This document shows, piece by piece, positions 27,353 through 36,822 of a stretch of 64,000 bases of DNA (position 1 is the stretch's first letter; each line of letters starts with the position of its first letter). The translations under genes were made by a program, and so were the position numbers. Source of the DNA: an uncultured bacterium (GTDB taxonomy: Bacteria; Fidelibacterota; Marinisomatia; Marinisomatales; UBA1611); assembly GCA_913020665.1 (NCBI GenBank), contig CAJVZI010000001.1:26604-90603 (forward strand), in the 5' to 3' direction. The notes under the pieces were generated by a model that searched no databases, was not told where the DNA came from, and saw only the letters and a list, made by a program, of their open reading frames with translations.

Positions 27353-28600
27353 TTATAACCCTGATTGTAAAGCAGAACCCAAGTGGAATACAGGCAAGTA
27401 GGTCAGTACAACCATCAGCGCTATAACTGCCCCTACCATAAGTATAAGCAAAGGCTCTATCAATGTGGTCATTCTATCCACAAGCGCATCTACTTGCTTT
27501 TGATAATAATCTGCAGCTCTATCCAGAAGATCATCCAATTCACCCGTGTCCTCACCCGTGGATGCTAGCTGCAATAATATAGATGGGAACACCTCTGTCC
27601 TTCTAAGCGCCGTTGAAATATTATAACCATCCCTAATAAGATCAGATGCGTCATCTATTGCTCTTTCATATACCTTATTATCTACCACTTTTCTTAGTAG
27701 AGCTGTCGTCTCTAGAACGGGCACTCCAGCCCCGATAAGGATACCAAATGTCTTGCAAAATTTATTTAATATAGATTGCTCGATCAACGTACCAAAAACT
27801 GGGATCTTTAAAATGATCGAGTCTAGGGTATAGCCTCCTCGCTGAGTCTTCGAGATCAACCAAATAATAGAGAAGATCGAAAAGACCACAAAAGCCAGAA
27901 AGCCAATATTATTGCCGAACCAAGTGCTAAAATCTATCATTTGTCTAGTTGCAGCTGGAAGCCCTGCACCTAATTGGGCGTATACTTGAGAAAATTTTGG
28001 TATTATGACCAGAAGCATGACCATCAGCATTGCAATAAGAAATAAGATCATAAAAATTGGATAATTCATAGCAGACTTTACTTTTCTCCGCGTATCATCC
28101 AAATTTTCAAGGTAGGAGGATAATTGCTCTAAGATCTCATTAAGATTTCCGCTCACTTCACCAGCTTTCACCATTGCTACAAATAGAGTATTGAAAACAC
28201 CCGGATGTCTTGATAATGATTCTGATAGATTTAGGCCTTTGCGGATATTATCACTTACAGTATTTAAAACTTTTTTAAATTTTCTGTGTTTCTCCTCTGC
28301 CCCTAGACTCTGTATAGCACGCTCAAGCGTGAGGCCTGCTGAGAACATAGTGGCAAGCTGGCGTGTGAAGAATACAATATTTGATAGTGGTATCCGATTC
28401 TTGGCCTTTTCTATTGATAACTGTATCTCATCAATAAACGGACCTAAAAAGTCAAAAGTATCATCTACCTCTTTCAGTGAAATGACCATTTGACCATTTG
28501 CAGATAATTTTTGGATCGCAGTATCTAGAGAGTCTGCACGTATCTCTCCTTCTTTCCTCTTTCCTTCCGGGTCTTTGGTCAAATAATTAAATACGGCCAT
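27353..28600 (-). CDS. pilC: type IV pilus inner-membrane platform protein PilC
   Basis: 415 residues, typical of PilC/GspF. Two T2SSF domains are seen: residues ~75-195, beginning 'LSNIVFFTRQLATMFSAGLTLERAI', and ~275-400, beginning 'NKFCKTFGILIGAGVPVLETTALL'. Each is followed by long membrane helices (FMILFLIAMLMVMLLVIIP; LIEPLLILMVGAVIALMVVL). 'GEVSGNLNEILEQL' and 'GEDTGELDDLLDRAADYY' are the conserved GE-x-G motifs. It forms the inner-membrane platform that links PilB/PilT rotation to pilin insertion. The ATG overlaps the pilB stop (TAATG), and pilD follows after 1 bp. Confidence 0.96.
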   Translation of the reverse strand: MAVFNYLTKDPEGKRKEGEIRADSLDTAIQKLSANGQMVISLKEVDDTFDFLGPFIDEIQLSIEKAKNRIPLSNIVFFTRQLATMFSAGLTLERAIQSLGAEEKHRKFKKVLNTVSDNIRKGLNLSESLSRHPGVFNTLFVAMVKAGEVSGNLNEILEQLSSYLENLDDTRRKVKSAMNYPIFMILFLIAMLMVMLLVIIPKFSQVYAQLGAGLPAATRQMIDFSTWFGNNIGFLAFVVFSIFSIIWLISKTQRGGYTLDSIILKIPVFGTLIEQSILNKFCKTFGILIGAGVPVLETTALLRKVVDNKVYERAIDDASDLIRDGYNISTALRRTEVFPSILLQLASTGEDTGELDDLLDRAADYYQKQVDALVDRMTTLIEPLLILMVGAVIALMVVLTYLPVFHLGSALQSGL

Positions 28601-30321
28601 TACAGGTCTTCGACGGTTGACCTTAATACTTCTTCTACAGACGTTGTTCCATCCAATACTCTTTCAAGCCCTGCATCTCTTAGTGTGGTCATACCATTAT
28701 CTAAGGCCGTCTGGCGTATCTCATCCTCATTCGCATTATCGAATACAAGCTTACGAAGCTCACGTGCCATAGGAATCATCTCAAATATTGCAAGCCTTCC
28801 TTTGTACCCTGTATTACGACATTCTGCACAGCCTTTCCCTTTGTATAAAGGACCATCTACTTTACCGGGCTCAAGTCCAACCAATACGAGTTCCTCTTTC
28901 GTAGGTTCGTATTCTTCTTTACAGTTTGTACATATCCTCCGCACTAGCCTTTGGGCCATAACAAGGTTTAAGCAAGACCCAACCAAAAATGGTGCTATTC
29001 CAATATCTAGAAGTCTTGTTATTGTTCCTGGTGCATCATTCGCATGTACTGTTGAAAATACTAAGTGACCAGTTAAAGAGAATTTCACTGCAATATCTGC
29101 TGTCTCTCCATCCCTTATCTCACCAATGAGAAGTACATCGGGGTCTTGACGCAATATAGAGCGAAGAGTGGAACCAAATGTGAGACCAATATCCTCAAAT
29201 ACTTGAACCTGGTTCACGCCATCTAGTTGATACTCGACAGGATCCTCCACTGTTGTGATATTTGTTCTTTCACTTTTGATCTCTTTAAGAGCCGCATAAA
29301 GTGATGTTGACTTACCAGAACCCGTAGGGCCTGAAACCACAACCATACCATAGGGTTGATTTATGACCTTCTTGAACGTATTTAAATTTTGTTTAGGAAA
29401 TCCTAAAGAGGTAAGGTTAAAGTCAAATCCTGTTTTATCCAGCAGTCGCATCACGACCTTTTCACCATAAACCGTAGGTAAGATAGATACACGTATGTCT
29501 ATATCTTTCCCTGGTGATTTAACGGAAAATCTTCCATCCTGAGGTAATCTTTTTTCAGCTATATTGAGATTTGATAATATCTTGATCCTCGTCACCAGAC
29601 CACTTAAGGAAGCTATAGGTGGTGTCATGATAGTCTGCAGAACGCCATCGATCCTAATTCTTATGTAGACCTGCTGCTCCATTGGCTCTATATGGATATC
29701 TGTTGCTCGCTCTTTGATAGATTCCTGAAAAATAAGATTAACCAGTTTGACTATGGGCGCATCTTCTTCAGATGCTTTATCAGGCGAGAGATCGACCTCT
29801 TCTTGAGATCCTTCATCACCTGAGACAATCGTAATACTGTCTATGGTCTGTTCAACCTCTGCTGTTTTTTGTATCTCTCCATAGACCTTATCTAACGCTT
29901 TTTCAAGGAGAGTTGGTCCTGCAACTAAAATATCAGGGTTTAAGTTGGTTAGTCTCTTAATTGAGTCTATGGCAACAACATCCTCTGGATCCTCCATTGC
30001 GACAACAATGGTCGTATCGCTACTACTGACTCCTAATACCCTATTCTCGCGTGCAAAATCCTCAGGAATGAGTGCAGCGACCTTCGAGTCAGCCTCCAGT
30101 AGAATAAAATTATCTGCTTTTTTGTATCCTAGCTGCTGGCCATAGGCAGTTGCAAAATCATCTTCCTCTATGAGTCCCATTTCTATCAAGGTAGTACCGA
30201 TCTTCTCGTTCGTTGTTTTTTGCTGCACCAATCCTTCATTTATCCCGCTCTCTGTTGCTTTACCATTATTGACAAGTATCTCACCGATCTTGGAAAATTG
30301 TGGATTAAAATCTGCGCTCAT
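28600..30321 (-). CDS. pilB: type IV pilus assembly ATPase PilB
   Basis: 573 residues. An N-terminal MshEN/GspE-N domain (IGEILVNNGKATESGI; IGTTLIEMGLIEEDDF) is followed by the ATPase. Walker A GPTGSGKS is at residues 331-338, with the Asp box and Walker B 'ILRQDPDVLLIGEIRDGETA', the His box 'TGHLVFSTVHANDAPGTITRL', and the four-Cys zinc site (CTNCKEEY ... CAECRNTGYKGR) found in PilB/GspE but absent from PilT. It powers pilus extension from the cytoplasm. The C-terminus overlaps pilC. The upstream lipoprotein gene ends 30 bp away. Confidence 0.97.
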   Translation of the reverse strand: MSADFNPQFSKIGEILVNNGKATESGINEGLVQQKTTNEKIGTTLIEMGLIEEDDFATAYGQQLGYKKADNFILLEADSKVAALIPEDFARENRVLGVSSSDTTIVVAMEDPEDVVAIDSIKRLTNLNPDILVAGPTLLEKALDKVYGEIQKTAEVEQTIDSITIVSGDEGSQEEVDLSPDKASEEDAPIVKLVNLIFQESIKERATDIHIEPMEQQVYIRIRIDGVLQTIMTPPIASLSGLVTRIKILSNLNIAEKRLPQDGRFSVKSPGKDIDIRVSILPTVYGEKVVMRLLDKTGFDFNLTSLGFPKQNLNTFKKVINQPYGMVVVSGPTGSGKSTSLYAALKEIKSERTNITTVEDPVEYQLDGVNQVQVFEDIGLTFGSTLRSILRQDPDVLLIGEIRDGETADIAVKFSLTGHLVFSTVHANDAPGTITRLLDIGIAPFLVGSCLNLVMAQRLVRRICTNCKEEYEPTKEELVLVGLEPGKVDGPLYKGKGCAECRNTGYKGRLAIFEMIPMARELRKLVFDNANEDEIRQTALDNGMTTLRDAGLERVLDGTTSVEEVLRSTVEDL

Positions 30322-30351
30322 TTTCTATTCCTTTGAACTATAATTTCCAGT

Positions 30352-32598
30352 TTATGGACACTCAGCGGGAGATCTCACTAACAGTATATCCAAAGGATCA
30401 CTTGTAGTGATCTCCGGAATCAGTAAGGTTGCTGAGAGGCTTGCCGTAAAATCATCGTATGTACATATATTGGGTGTCTGTGTATCATCAATATTGGCTA
30501 GAGTGCAAAGTGCTTGGTCAAATTCAACCGTAATTCGAGCATATCCATCTTGATCTGTTCTTACAACTGGTTCACAATTGATCATAGAGTATCCATCCCA
30601 TTCACCATTGCCTTCCCCTAGATCAAATGTACCCTCTACACCATCCTGTCCAAAATCATCAAATGGCTCTGATACCTCTGAAGTATCTATTAAACCATCC
30701 CCATCGATATCAAATGCATCATGATTCTGGTTACCTTGGCCCATATCTACCGTTGTGGGATCGTCATCAGCACCATAGTCACGCCATGAAAAACAACCAT
30801 CGCCTGCACCAGCTCCTAATACACCCACATCCTCATAAGCCTCGTATCCTAATTCATACCAAGCATTGACCCCAGTCCCCTGGAATGCAACAGGTGCATC
30901 GACCACAGGGTTACCATAGAAATCAATGACCAAAGCGCTTATCTGCAGTAAGGCAGGGTTACCATTTAAACTGAAATCCCAATAGGTAGCTTCAGATAAT
31001 AATGATACCTGGCCTGGCAAAAAGAATAAGGTAGCATCTCCTTGGTCTTCATTAATGAAAGACGCCACAGAGTCACCATTCGCACCAAATGTGAGAGCTC
31101 TTACTTGCCCAATATCACCAATGGCATCTGTAGAATAAACTATGTTTGACCTAGCGACACCTGATGTGGCCTGCCCACTTAAAACACCCTCATTATTCGT
31201 ATAACTTACACCCTCAACAAATGCATCAATGAGTGTATCTGGTGGTAATGGATTTATAGACCAGTACACATATGTTGAATCCTCAACAGGGTTGTACCAC
31301 CTATCATACACAATCGCAGCGCACTCTGTCTGGTAGAACCCTCCACCGATCGCTTCCGTACTATTTGGATCATACTCCGCTTCAATATGATAGGGAGCAC
31401 CCGACGCAATAACCACGGGGACCGTTATACTTTCTAGGGCATCGTTAAGGGAATCACAGATGGATGTTTCTAAAGTATTTGCTGTTGCAATGATCCTTAC
31501 AGGTCCAGGTTCTGTGCCACTGTTCAATGAAACCGTTGCAATGCCATTTACTGACTCGACATTCACAGATGTCTGATCTGGACTATTCAAATACGTTCCC
31601 TCCAAGATGGGTTCCAATCTAAAGTTCACAATCACTGGCGTTGTCAAAAGATTACCATTGCTGTCATATATTTCAGCCTTTATATCCGTGGACTCAATGC
31701 CACCTCCATCTTTTACAACTATTTCACTTGGATTAGAAGACGGTATTTCAATATATGCACATGAACCAACCGCGCTTTCAGTACCTATGACAATCTGTTT
31801 TGATACTGTTACGGTGTCACCCACTGCAGGATGATAAAAAGATGCGTTCACCAAGCCAGGTCCAACATTCTCGCTAAAACTGTACGATTCAAATGTTGTA
31901 TTTACCATGCCCGTGGCATCAGTATAACACGTGTCACCGCATTCTATGCTACCATTAGCTGATTCTATATTCAATAATACTCCCACAAGATCATGACCAT
32001 AAGCATTTTGAAGTAGCACGTCATAGGGGCTACTTGCACCAAGATCGATCTGAGCATCTGCAGTGATATTCATGGTATAAGGCCATACCTGCTCTTTCTG
32101 GCTAAAAATTGAGAATTCCACATTGTCGATAATATCCTCAGTATACTTAACAGTAATGATCGCTCCGGAAGATGCAGTGGTCTCGATCTTTTCTGCACCA
32201 TTACCTGGAGTGAAACGAGCATATGCATACCCGTTCCCACCCATATCAGGGAAACCAAATTCTTTGAAGTTCGGTACATATTTTGTCGATGGATCACTTG
32301 TGTCAAACGAACCTTCTGTATCTGAAGAGAATTGCAGTGATTTTCCATTTACTCCGGCACCATCTGCGTCCAATAGTCTTGCTATCACAATAACAGAGGT
32401 TTTTGCACTCGCATCAGATAAGACCTCTCCAACTATCGTAGGATTAGAGGTCTCACCATGCACAAAAACATGTGCTAAAGACAATGAACCTGTCTCAACT
32501 GCAGTGTCTACTTGGGAAGGCAAACGATCATCGCACGATAAAGTGAAGATCGAAATAGAAAGAATCGATATAACACTAATAATTCTTGAATAATGCAT
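30352..32598 (-). CDS. Ig-like repeat lipoprotein inside the pilus operon
   Basis: 748 residues from the ATG at 32598. The track start (32682) lies inside pilQ and adds a spurious 28-residue leader, whereas an AAAGGAG ribosome site lies 6 bases before 32598. The N-terminus is a lipoprotein signal (IISVISILSISIFTLSC). The body has several bacterial Ig-like (Big_1/invasin-type) domains: 'SVIVIARLLDADGAGVNGKSLQF ... FTPGNGAEKIETTASSGAIITVKY', 'YDVLLQNAYGHDLVGVLLNIES' and 'CAAIVYDRWYNPVEDSTYVYW'. An Asp-rich EF-hand-like stretch (DAFDIDGDGLIDTSE) sits near residue 625. It is nested between pilQ (1 bp) and pilB (30 bp). It may decorate or anchor the secretin, or be a pilus-dependent adhesin; both are inferences. 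Confidence 0.8.
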   Translation of the reverse strand: MHYSRIISVISILSISIFTLSCDDRLPSQVDTAVETGSLSLAHVFVHGETSNPTIVGEVLSDASAKTSVIVIARLLDADGAGVNGKSLQFSSDTEGSFDTSDPSTKYVPNFKEFGFPDMGGNGYAYARFTPGNGAEKIETTASSGAIITVKYTEDIIDNVEFSIFSQKEQVWPYTMNITADAQIDLGASSPYDVLLQNAYGHDLVGVLLNIESANGSIECGDTCYTDATGMVNTTFESYSFSENVGPGLVNASFYHPAVGDTVTVSKQIVIGTESAVGSCAYIEIPSSNPSEIVVKDGGGIESTDIKAEIYDSNGNLLTTPVIVNFRLEPILEGTYLNSPDQTSVNVESVNGIATVSLNSGTEPGPVRIIATANTLETSICDSLNDALESITVPVVIASGAPYHIEAEYDPNSTEAIGGGFYQTECAAIVYDRWYNPVEDSTYVYWSINPLPPDTLIDAFVEGVSYTNNEGVLSGQATSGVARSNIVYSTDAIGDIGQVRALTFGANGDSVASFINEDQGDATLFFLPGQVSLLSEATYWDFSLNGNPALLQISALVIDFYGNPVVDAPVAFQGTGVNAWYELGYEAYEDVGVLGAGAGDGCFSWRDYGADDDPTTVDMGQGNQNHDAFDIDGDGLIDTSEVSEPFDDFGQDGVEGTFDLGEGNGEWDGYSMINCEPVVRTDQDGYARITVEFDQALCTLANIDDTQTPNICTYDDFTASLSATLLIPEITTSDPLDILLVRSPAECP

Positions 32599-32599
32599 G

Positions 32600-34069
32600 C
32601 TATTCTCCTTTACCTTGGTCTGCTTCAGAACCATTTGTCTCTTCATTGGTATCATTAGCTGGGCCAGACCCATTAGTTTCATTTTTTTCTAGTAAGGACC
32701 TAGTGACATAGTCTTCATATTCAGCAACCTCTTTGGATTTTACTATTCCTGTATAAGCGTCCTGAATGATCTTTGGTGTGATCTGTATTACGAGATCGGT
32801 CTTTCGTTCAATCACGCCCCTTGATGTAAACAATTTGCTTCCTATTATTGGGATCTTATGCAATATTGGCACCTTATAGGTTGTTTGTTTTTTATCGTTA
32901 CTTAAAAGGCCACCGATGACAATGGATTCCCCATCTTTTACCCTTATAGTAGTAGATGATGTTCTGCTCTTAACTCTTGGTATATTAGCATCTGGACCGA
33001 TAAATTCAAATATCGTGGATACCTCAGGCTCAACTTTTACCGTAATATAACCATCGGTATTCACGGTAGGTAAAATATTAAGTTTTATCCCAACCTCTTC
33101 CTTTTGAACCTGTACCTGACCACCTACTCCACCAGAGCTTAAAATATATGGTACGATGTCCACAAGTTTGATATTGGCCTCTCTTCCGTTGATCGTTGTC
33201 AGCCTTGAGTCAGCTAGAACTTCTGCTTTATTATTTCTTAATAACATATCCAGGGTGAGGTCAAATGCCGTGAGCTGCCTACTGAAATATCTTGGAATTA
33301 TGGCTGTCTCATCCTTCTTTTTACTTAATCTATTAAATCCCATTGTAGCCGGCTTCTGCCCTATTGTTTGATCATCGGGCACAATAGAACCTCCACCCTC
33401 TTCAAGCGGCACCCCATTCTCTGCAAGGATGGTACTGTAGCTTGATATCCTGGACCAATCAAGACCCAACTGTTCTTCAACGTCTGCAGCTACTTCGATC
33501 AGTCTTGTCTCAAGCATGATCTGTATTGCAGGAACATCAATGCTCTCCACAACCTTTATGATCTCTGCGATCTTTTTTGGAGATGCATTGACCAAAAGCT
33601 TATTCCCTGGAATATCTACCTGTACCTGCTCCGAGATATCCTGCAAAAGGTTTTTTACATCCTCAGCCGAAGCATATTTTAATGTGATCACATATGATGT
33701 GACGCCTACCTCTTCCTTTAACTTTTTAGGTTCTGCAATTAAAAATGAGTTTCCAACTACCTCATAACTAAGTCCTACAGCCCTGACAACAAGATTGATC
33801 GCCTGTTCAATAGGAACCTCATCCAAGTGAATGGATACTTTATCCTGCTTGTTCACATTTGGGTCAGTAACAATGTTATAGCCACTCTCTTTTGCCAAAA
33901 TAGCAAGAATACTTGGCAAGAATGCGTCCTCTGCATGGACCGTGATCAGGGTATTATCATCTTCCGCTTCACCTGCACCTGACTGCCCGTGGATCGGTTG
34001 CATTGTGTTGATCAGAATGAAGCAACATGCTACAATATTCAAAAATCTCATATTAAGCTTTATATTCAT
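32600..34069 (-). CDS. pilQ: type IV pilus secretin PilQ
   Basis: 489 residues with a signal peptide (FLNIVACCFILINTMQPIHGQ). Domains: an STN/N0 domain (~40-120; 'LITVHAEDAFLPSILAILAKESGYNIV'), an N1 domain (~130-200; 'VITLKYASAEDVKNLLQDI'), and the secretin C-domain (~215-455) with 'VEEQLGLDWSR', 'ALRNNKAEVLADSRLTT'-like lines, 'VGIKLNILPTV', and the signature 'RVKDGESIVIGGLLSNDKKQTTYKVPILHKIPIIGSKLF'. It forms the outer-membrane gate for the pilus. At 489 residues it is short: PilQ proteins of model species carry N-terminal AMIN domains, absent here. It ends in a low-complexity Asn/Glu/Gly-rich tail. It lies 17 bp after the pilP-like gene. Confidence 0.93.
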   Translation of the reverse strand: MNIKLNMRFLNIVACCFILINTMQPIHGQSGAGEAEDDNTLITVHAEDAFLPSILAILAKESGYNIVTDPNVNKQDKVSIHLDEVPIEQAINLVVRAVGLSYEVVGNSFLIAEPKKLKEEVGVTSYVITLKYASAEDVKNLLQDISEQVQVDIPGNKLLVNASPKKIAEIIKVVESIDVPAIQIMLETRLIEVAADVEEQLGLDWSRISSYSTILAENGVPLEEGGGSIVPDDQTIGQKPATMGFNRLSKKKDETAIIPRYFSRQLTAFDLTLDMLLRNNKAEVLADSRLTTINGREANIKLVDIVPYILSSGGVGGQVQVQKEEVGIKLNILPTVNTDGYITVKVEPEVSTIFEFIGPDANIPRVKSRTSSTTIRVKDGESIVIGGLLSNDKKQTTYKVPILHKIPIIGSKLFTSRGVIERKTDLVIQITPKIIQDAYTGIVKSKEVAEYEDYVTRSLLEKNETNGSGPANDTNEETNGSEADQGKGE

Positions 34070-34086
34070 AAGTTTTTCCCACTATC

Positions 34087-34587
34087 CTAAGTTGATGGCT
34101 CATTGCCTGGTGCAGGGTAAGATTTTCTACCACTGCTAGTATTTATTATGACCTTTGTACCGTCAATTTCTTCAACAGTACCAATATTTGGAAGAACATC
34201 CCCCACTCCAACGGTAAAGGCCTTCCCTCGATAGTCTATTTGAGCCTGAAAATGATCATCTCTCTGGTAAACAAGAGCGACTCTCACTGCATTTCTATTT
34301 CGTTTTACTCTTCTACCAGACCCATCTGCTAAAGAGAGCACATTAGTTAGTAACATTGGAGTATTGGTGATATTAAACTTGAATTCACTACGATCTTCAA
34401 GCCTTTCTTCTAAATATGATATAATATTCTCTAACTCTTTGTCTGTACCAAATTGAATATCTTCTGCAGCCTCTTTTAAACGACTGTATTTTTTATTCAT
34501 TGGAAAAAGTTTAAAACTAGTAGCAACCAGACTCACGACCGTAAAAGCGACTACAAGATTCCATATGGTAACTGATCTGTCACTCAT
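34087..34587 (-). CDS. PilP-like pilus alignment protein
   Basis: 166 residues with an N-terminal membrane anchor (SVTIWNLVVAFTVVSLVATSF). A helical linker comes next, then a small beta domain (residues ~100-160) with 'FTVGVGDVLPNIGTVEEIDGTKVII'. That resembles the HR/PilP beta domain motif ('..V..Gd.lg..G.V..I....v.l') which contacts PilQ N0. PilP is normally a lipoprotein; here the anchor is a helix without a lipobox, more like GspC. Position between pilO (ATGA overlap) and pilQ is exactly that of pilP. The assignment rests on position plus the C-terminal motif. Confidence 0.7.
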   Translation of the reverse strand: MSDRSVTIWNLVVAFTVVSLVATSFKLFPMNKKYSRLKEAAEDIQFGTDKELENIISYLEERLEDRSEFKFNITNTPMLLTNVLSLADGSGRRVKRNRNAVRVALVYQRDDHFQAQIDYRGKAFTVGVGDVLPNIGTVEEIDGTKVIINTSSGRKSYPAPGNEPST

Positions 34588-35159
34588 GATACTACCTTAC
34601 TCTTGGATTTTACCAGAGTTATAGTAGATAGATTCACTACAAACTCTTGATATATTAATTTATCTTCATTGGTATTGGCCTTGATCCTCTCTATACCATT
34701 CTTCACCTCAAACTCATCTATTGTGATCAGCCTCGGTGAACGCTCGATCTCAGAAAGAAATTTTCCAAACTGATCATAAGAACACTCTAGCGTGATGATA
34801 TATGGTGCTTTGAAATAGGTTATCTTATCAATACGTGGTTTGGGTTTTATGCCCAATAGCTTTATATCTAATTCTTCCAGCATATCAGTTAGATTATTTA
34901 AGAATGGGAGACTAGCATCATCTGCGAGGGAGTCCGCTTTCGATAGCGCCAGGTTTTCTTGAAATAATGTAAATACCCTATCTAATTGACTGGCTAAGAT
35001 CTGAGCACTGATCAGATTCTCATTAAGCTCTTGCTGCTCTTCCTCTAGCACTCTGATCTCAAATGGTTTTTCACCGATCAATAAGGATGCGCTTACCCAA
35101 TAGGATAAGGTCAATAAGATCATAGATCCGAATAAAATAATATTTCTTTTTTCAGCCAT
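34584..35159 (-). CDS. pilO: type IV pilus alignment protein PilO
   Basis: 191 residues. A single N-terminal membrane helix (NIILFGSMILLTLSYWVSASLL) precedes a coiled coil (IRVLEEEQQELNENLISAQILASQLDRVF) and a C-terminal ferredoxin-like domain with 'LLGIKPKP' and 'YDQFGKFLSEIERSPRLITIDEFEV', the classic PilO core ('y..l..fl..ie...r.i.i..~'). It forms the periplasmic PilN-PilO heterodimer of the alignment complex. It overlaps the pilP-like gene by 4 bases and follows pilN by 9 bp. Confidence 0.9.
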   Translation of the reverse strand: MAEKRNIILFGSMILLTLSYWVSASLLIGEKPFEIRVLEEEQQELNENLISAQILASQLDRVFTLFQENLALSKADSLADDASLPFLNNLTDMLEELDIKLLGIKPKPRIDKITYFKAPYIITLECSYDQFGKFLSEIERSPRLITIDEFEVKNGIERIKANTNEDKLIYQEFVVNLSTITLVKSKSKVVS

Positions 35160-35168
35160 ATATTATGT

Positions 35169-35762
35169 TCAGGAAAAATTCTTTTTCCCGCTCCTCTTAG
35201 AACTTGCTTCAATCTCAAACCTAACAATTTCTTGTCCTCTGACATTTACCTTACTATGCCCTACATATTTTATTTTGCTAAAGTTGCTTGAGAATTCTTT
35301 ATTGTTGCGCAATGTTTGGACATATTCATCTATGATCTCAAAATCCTTTCTATCCTCAAACGTAAGTGCTATTCCTCTAATCACAAGCTTTTGACGTTTA
35401 TACCTGAGACCTGTGATCGCAATATCATCGGGAGTAAGAGTTCCCATTTTTTCTAGATTTTTCGCCCAGAGGAACCTTTCTTGCTCAAGTTCTGCAAATG
35501 ATAGAATATCATCTTTTGAAAGGTTCTTTCCCTGCGACTGGAGTTTATTTATCTCATCTTTTAAGCGTGATATCTCCTTTTCCTTTTTGTCAATAATACC
35601 GTCATAACCGGAGCTTATCATCCAGACCCTCACGTTCACACCTAGCAGCAATACGATCAAAACACCAAATACACCCCATCGCACTCGTTCTCGCACCCTT
35701 GCCTGACGCGTTTCTGCACTCTCAGCTTTATTAAGATTGATAACGATATAATGCTTATCCAA
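35169..35762 (-). CDS. pilN: type IV pilus alignment protein PilN (TTG start)
   Basis: 197 residues from a TTG at 35762. The track starts at 35873 inside pilM and adds 37 residues. I chose TTG because a GAGGAGG ribosome site lies 8 bases before it and because the PilM-binding motif 'IVINLNKAE' then falls at residues 6-14, as in other PilN proteins. A single membrane helix (GVFGVLIVLLLGVNVRVWMI), a coiled coil (KKEKEISRLKDEINKLQSQGKNL) and a Fimbrial-N-type domain ('WAKNLEKMGTLTPDDIAITGLRY') follow. The start overlaps the pilM stop by 8 bases (TTGGATAA). Confidence 0.9.
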   Translation of the reverse strand: MDKHYIVINLNKAESAETRQARVRERVRWGVFGVLIVLLLGVNVRVWMISSGYDGIIDKKEKEISRLKDEINKLQSQGKNLSKDDILSFAELEQERFLWAKNLEKMGTLTPDDIAITGLRYKRQKLVIRGIALTFEDRKDFEIIDEYVQTLRNNKEFSSNFSKIKYVGHSKVNVRGQEIVRFEIEASSKRSGKKNFS

Positions 35763-36813
35763 GGTCCATACCTCCTCGTATCCCCAGTCCAAGTGCCGTT
35801 GTATATTGGCTTGGATTAGATATTGAAACATCATCAGCACCATCCATGGAGTCAAATGGGTCAAACACCGCACACTCTATATTTAATTTATCCTTTACCA
35901 CCTCTGAAAGTCCGGGTGTCCCGGCTGCGCCCCCTGTCAGAAATATTTTTAGAAAGAAACTCTGACCGGTCTGTTTTGCATAGAACCGTAGTGAGCGTCT
36001 CATATCCTCTATCAGGTTATCATATACAGTCCTTTCAGCAATGCCCACCTCATTCATATTGTCACTAGTGGAATCACTCTTAGATGCTGAAAGACCATCT
36101 TTAAACAAAAGGTCCTGCGCTTCAATGTACCCAATTTCCTTCTTTTCAGATAATTCTTTTACAAAATGATGTCCTCCTATGGGCAGGTCTCTAGTAAAGA
36201 ACTGCTCACCTTTCCCATATACAACCAGAGTTGAACTTACCGCACCTATATCAAGCATAACGACCAATCCATCATCGGGTATATCTTTTGCAAATGAAAA
36301 TGCATTGCTCATTGCTATTGGATTAACATCCACAATGCCAGGCTTCAGACCGCACTCTTTTAATAGATCTATGTGGTTATTTAAAACTCCCTTAGTACAT
36401 GCAACTAGCCCCACATCTATCTTGTCTACCTCTTTCTTATTTGAACCAAGTATCTGGTAATCTATTACCGCATCAGTACCATCCATGGGGATATGCTTCC
36501 TTGCTTCAAATGTCATGGCTGATTCCAATTCATCCGAAGGCATTTCCATAGTAGTGATCTGTTTGATACTCGCAGATGATCCATTGATGCCTGTGATCAA
36601 ACCTTTAGCCTTTCTAGGGTTGAAACCCTGCTGTCTAAAAAGTTCTTTTACTGCCATAACCCAGTGAGAGTGGTCGATCTTCTCTGGATCGTATGTCGCA
36701 TTTTGTTCTGGAACCAATCGACATCCGGCATCGATGACCTTGTATCCCGTTTTTGTTTTTTCAGCGGTGACCATTTTCACGTACTGACGTCCAATATCTA
36801 AACCCAAATACAT
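35755..36813 (-). CDS. pilM: type IV pilus actin-like ATPase PilM
   Basis: 352 residues, the usual length. Actin/FtsA-fold phosphate and adenosine motifs: 'YLGLDIGRQYVKMV' (phosphate 1), 'VVMLDIGAVSSTLVVYGKGEQFFTRDLPIGG' (phosphate 2) and 'KIFLTGGAAGTPGLSEVV' (adenosine). It sits on the cytoplasmic side and binds the N-terminal tail of PilN. It lies 9 bp after the PilX-like gene, and its stop overlaps pilN by 8 bases. Confidence 0.95.
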   Translation of the reverse strand: MYLGLDIGRQYVKMVTAEKTKTGYKVIDAGCRLVPEQNATYDPEKIDHSHWVMAVKELFRQQGFNPRKAKGLITGINGSSASIKQITTMEMPSDELESAMTFEARKHIPMDGTDAVIDYQILGSNKKEVDKIDVGLVACTKGVLNNHIDLLKECGLKPGIVDVNPIAMSNAFSFAKDIPDDGLVVMLDIGAVSSTLVVYGKGEQFFTRDLPIGGHHFVKELSEKKEIGYIEAQDLLFKDGLSASKSDSTSDNMNEVGIAERTVYDNLIEDMRRSLRFYAKQTGQSFFLKIFLTGGAAGTPGLSEVVKDKLNIECAVFDPFDSMDGADDVSISNPSQYTTALGLGIRGGMDLG

Positions 36814-36822
36814 TTCAAATAC

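Noticed and set aside
32123-32593. 156-residue plus-strand ORF
   Set aside because: It is antisense to the Ig-like lipoprotein N-terminus.
32599-32682. N-terminal extension of the Ig-like lipoprotein given by the ORF track
   Set aside because: It lies inside the pilQ coding region and places a 28-residue non-hydrophobic leader before a perfect lipoprotein signal; a good ribosome site supports the ATG at 32598.
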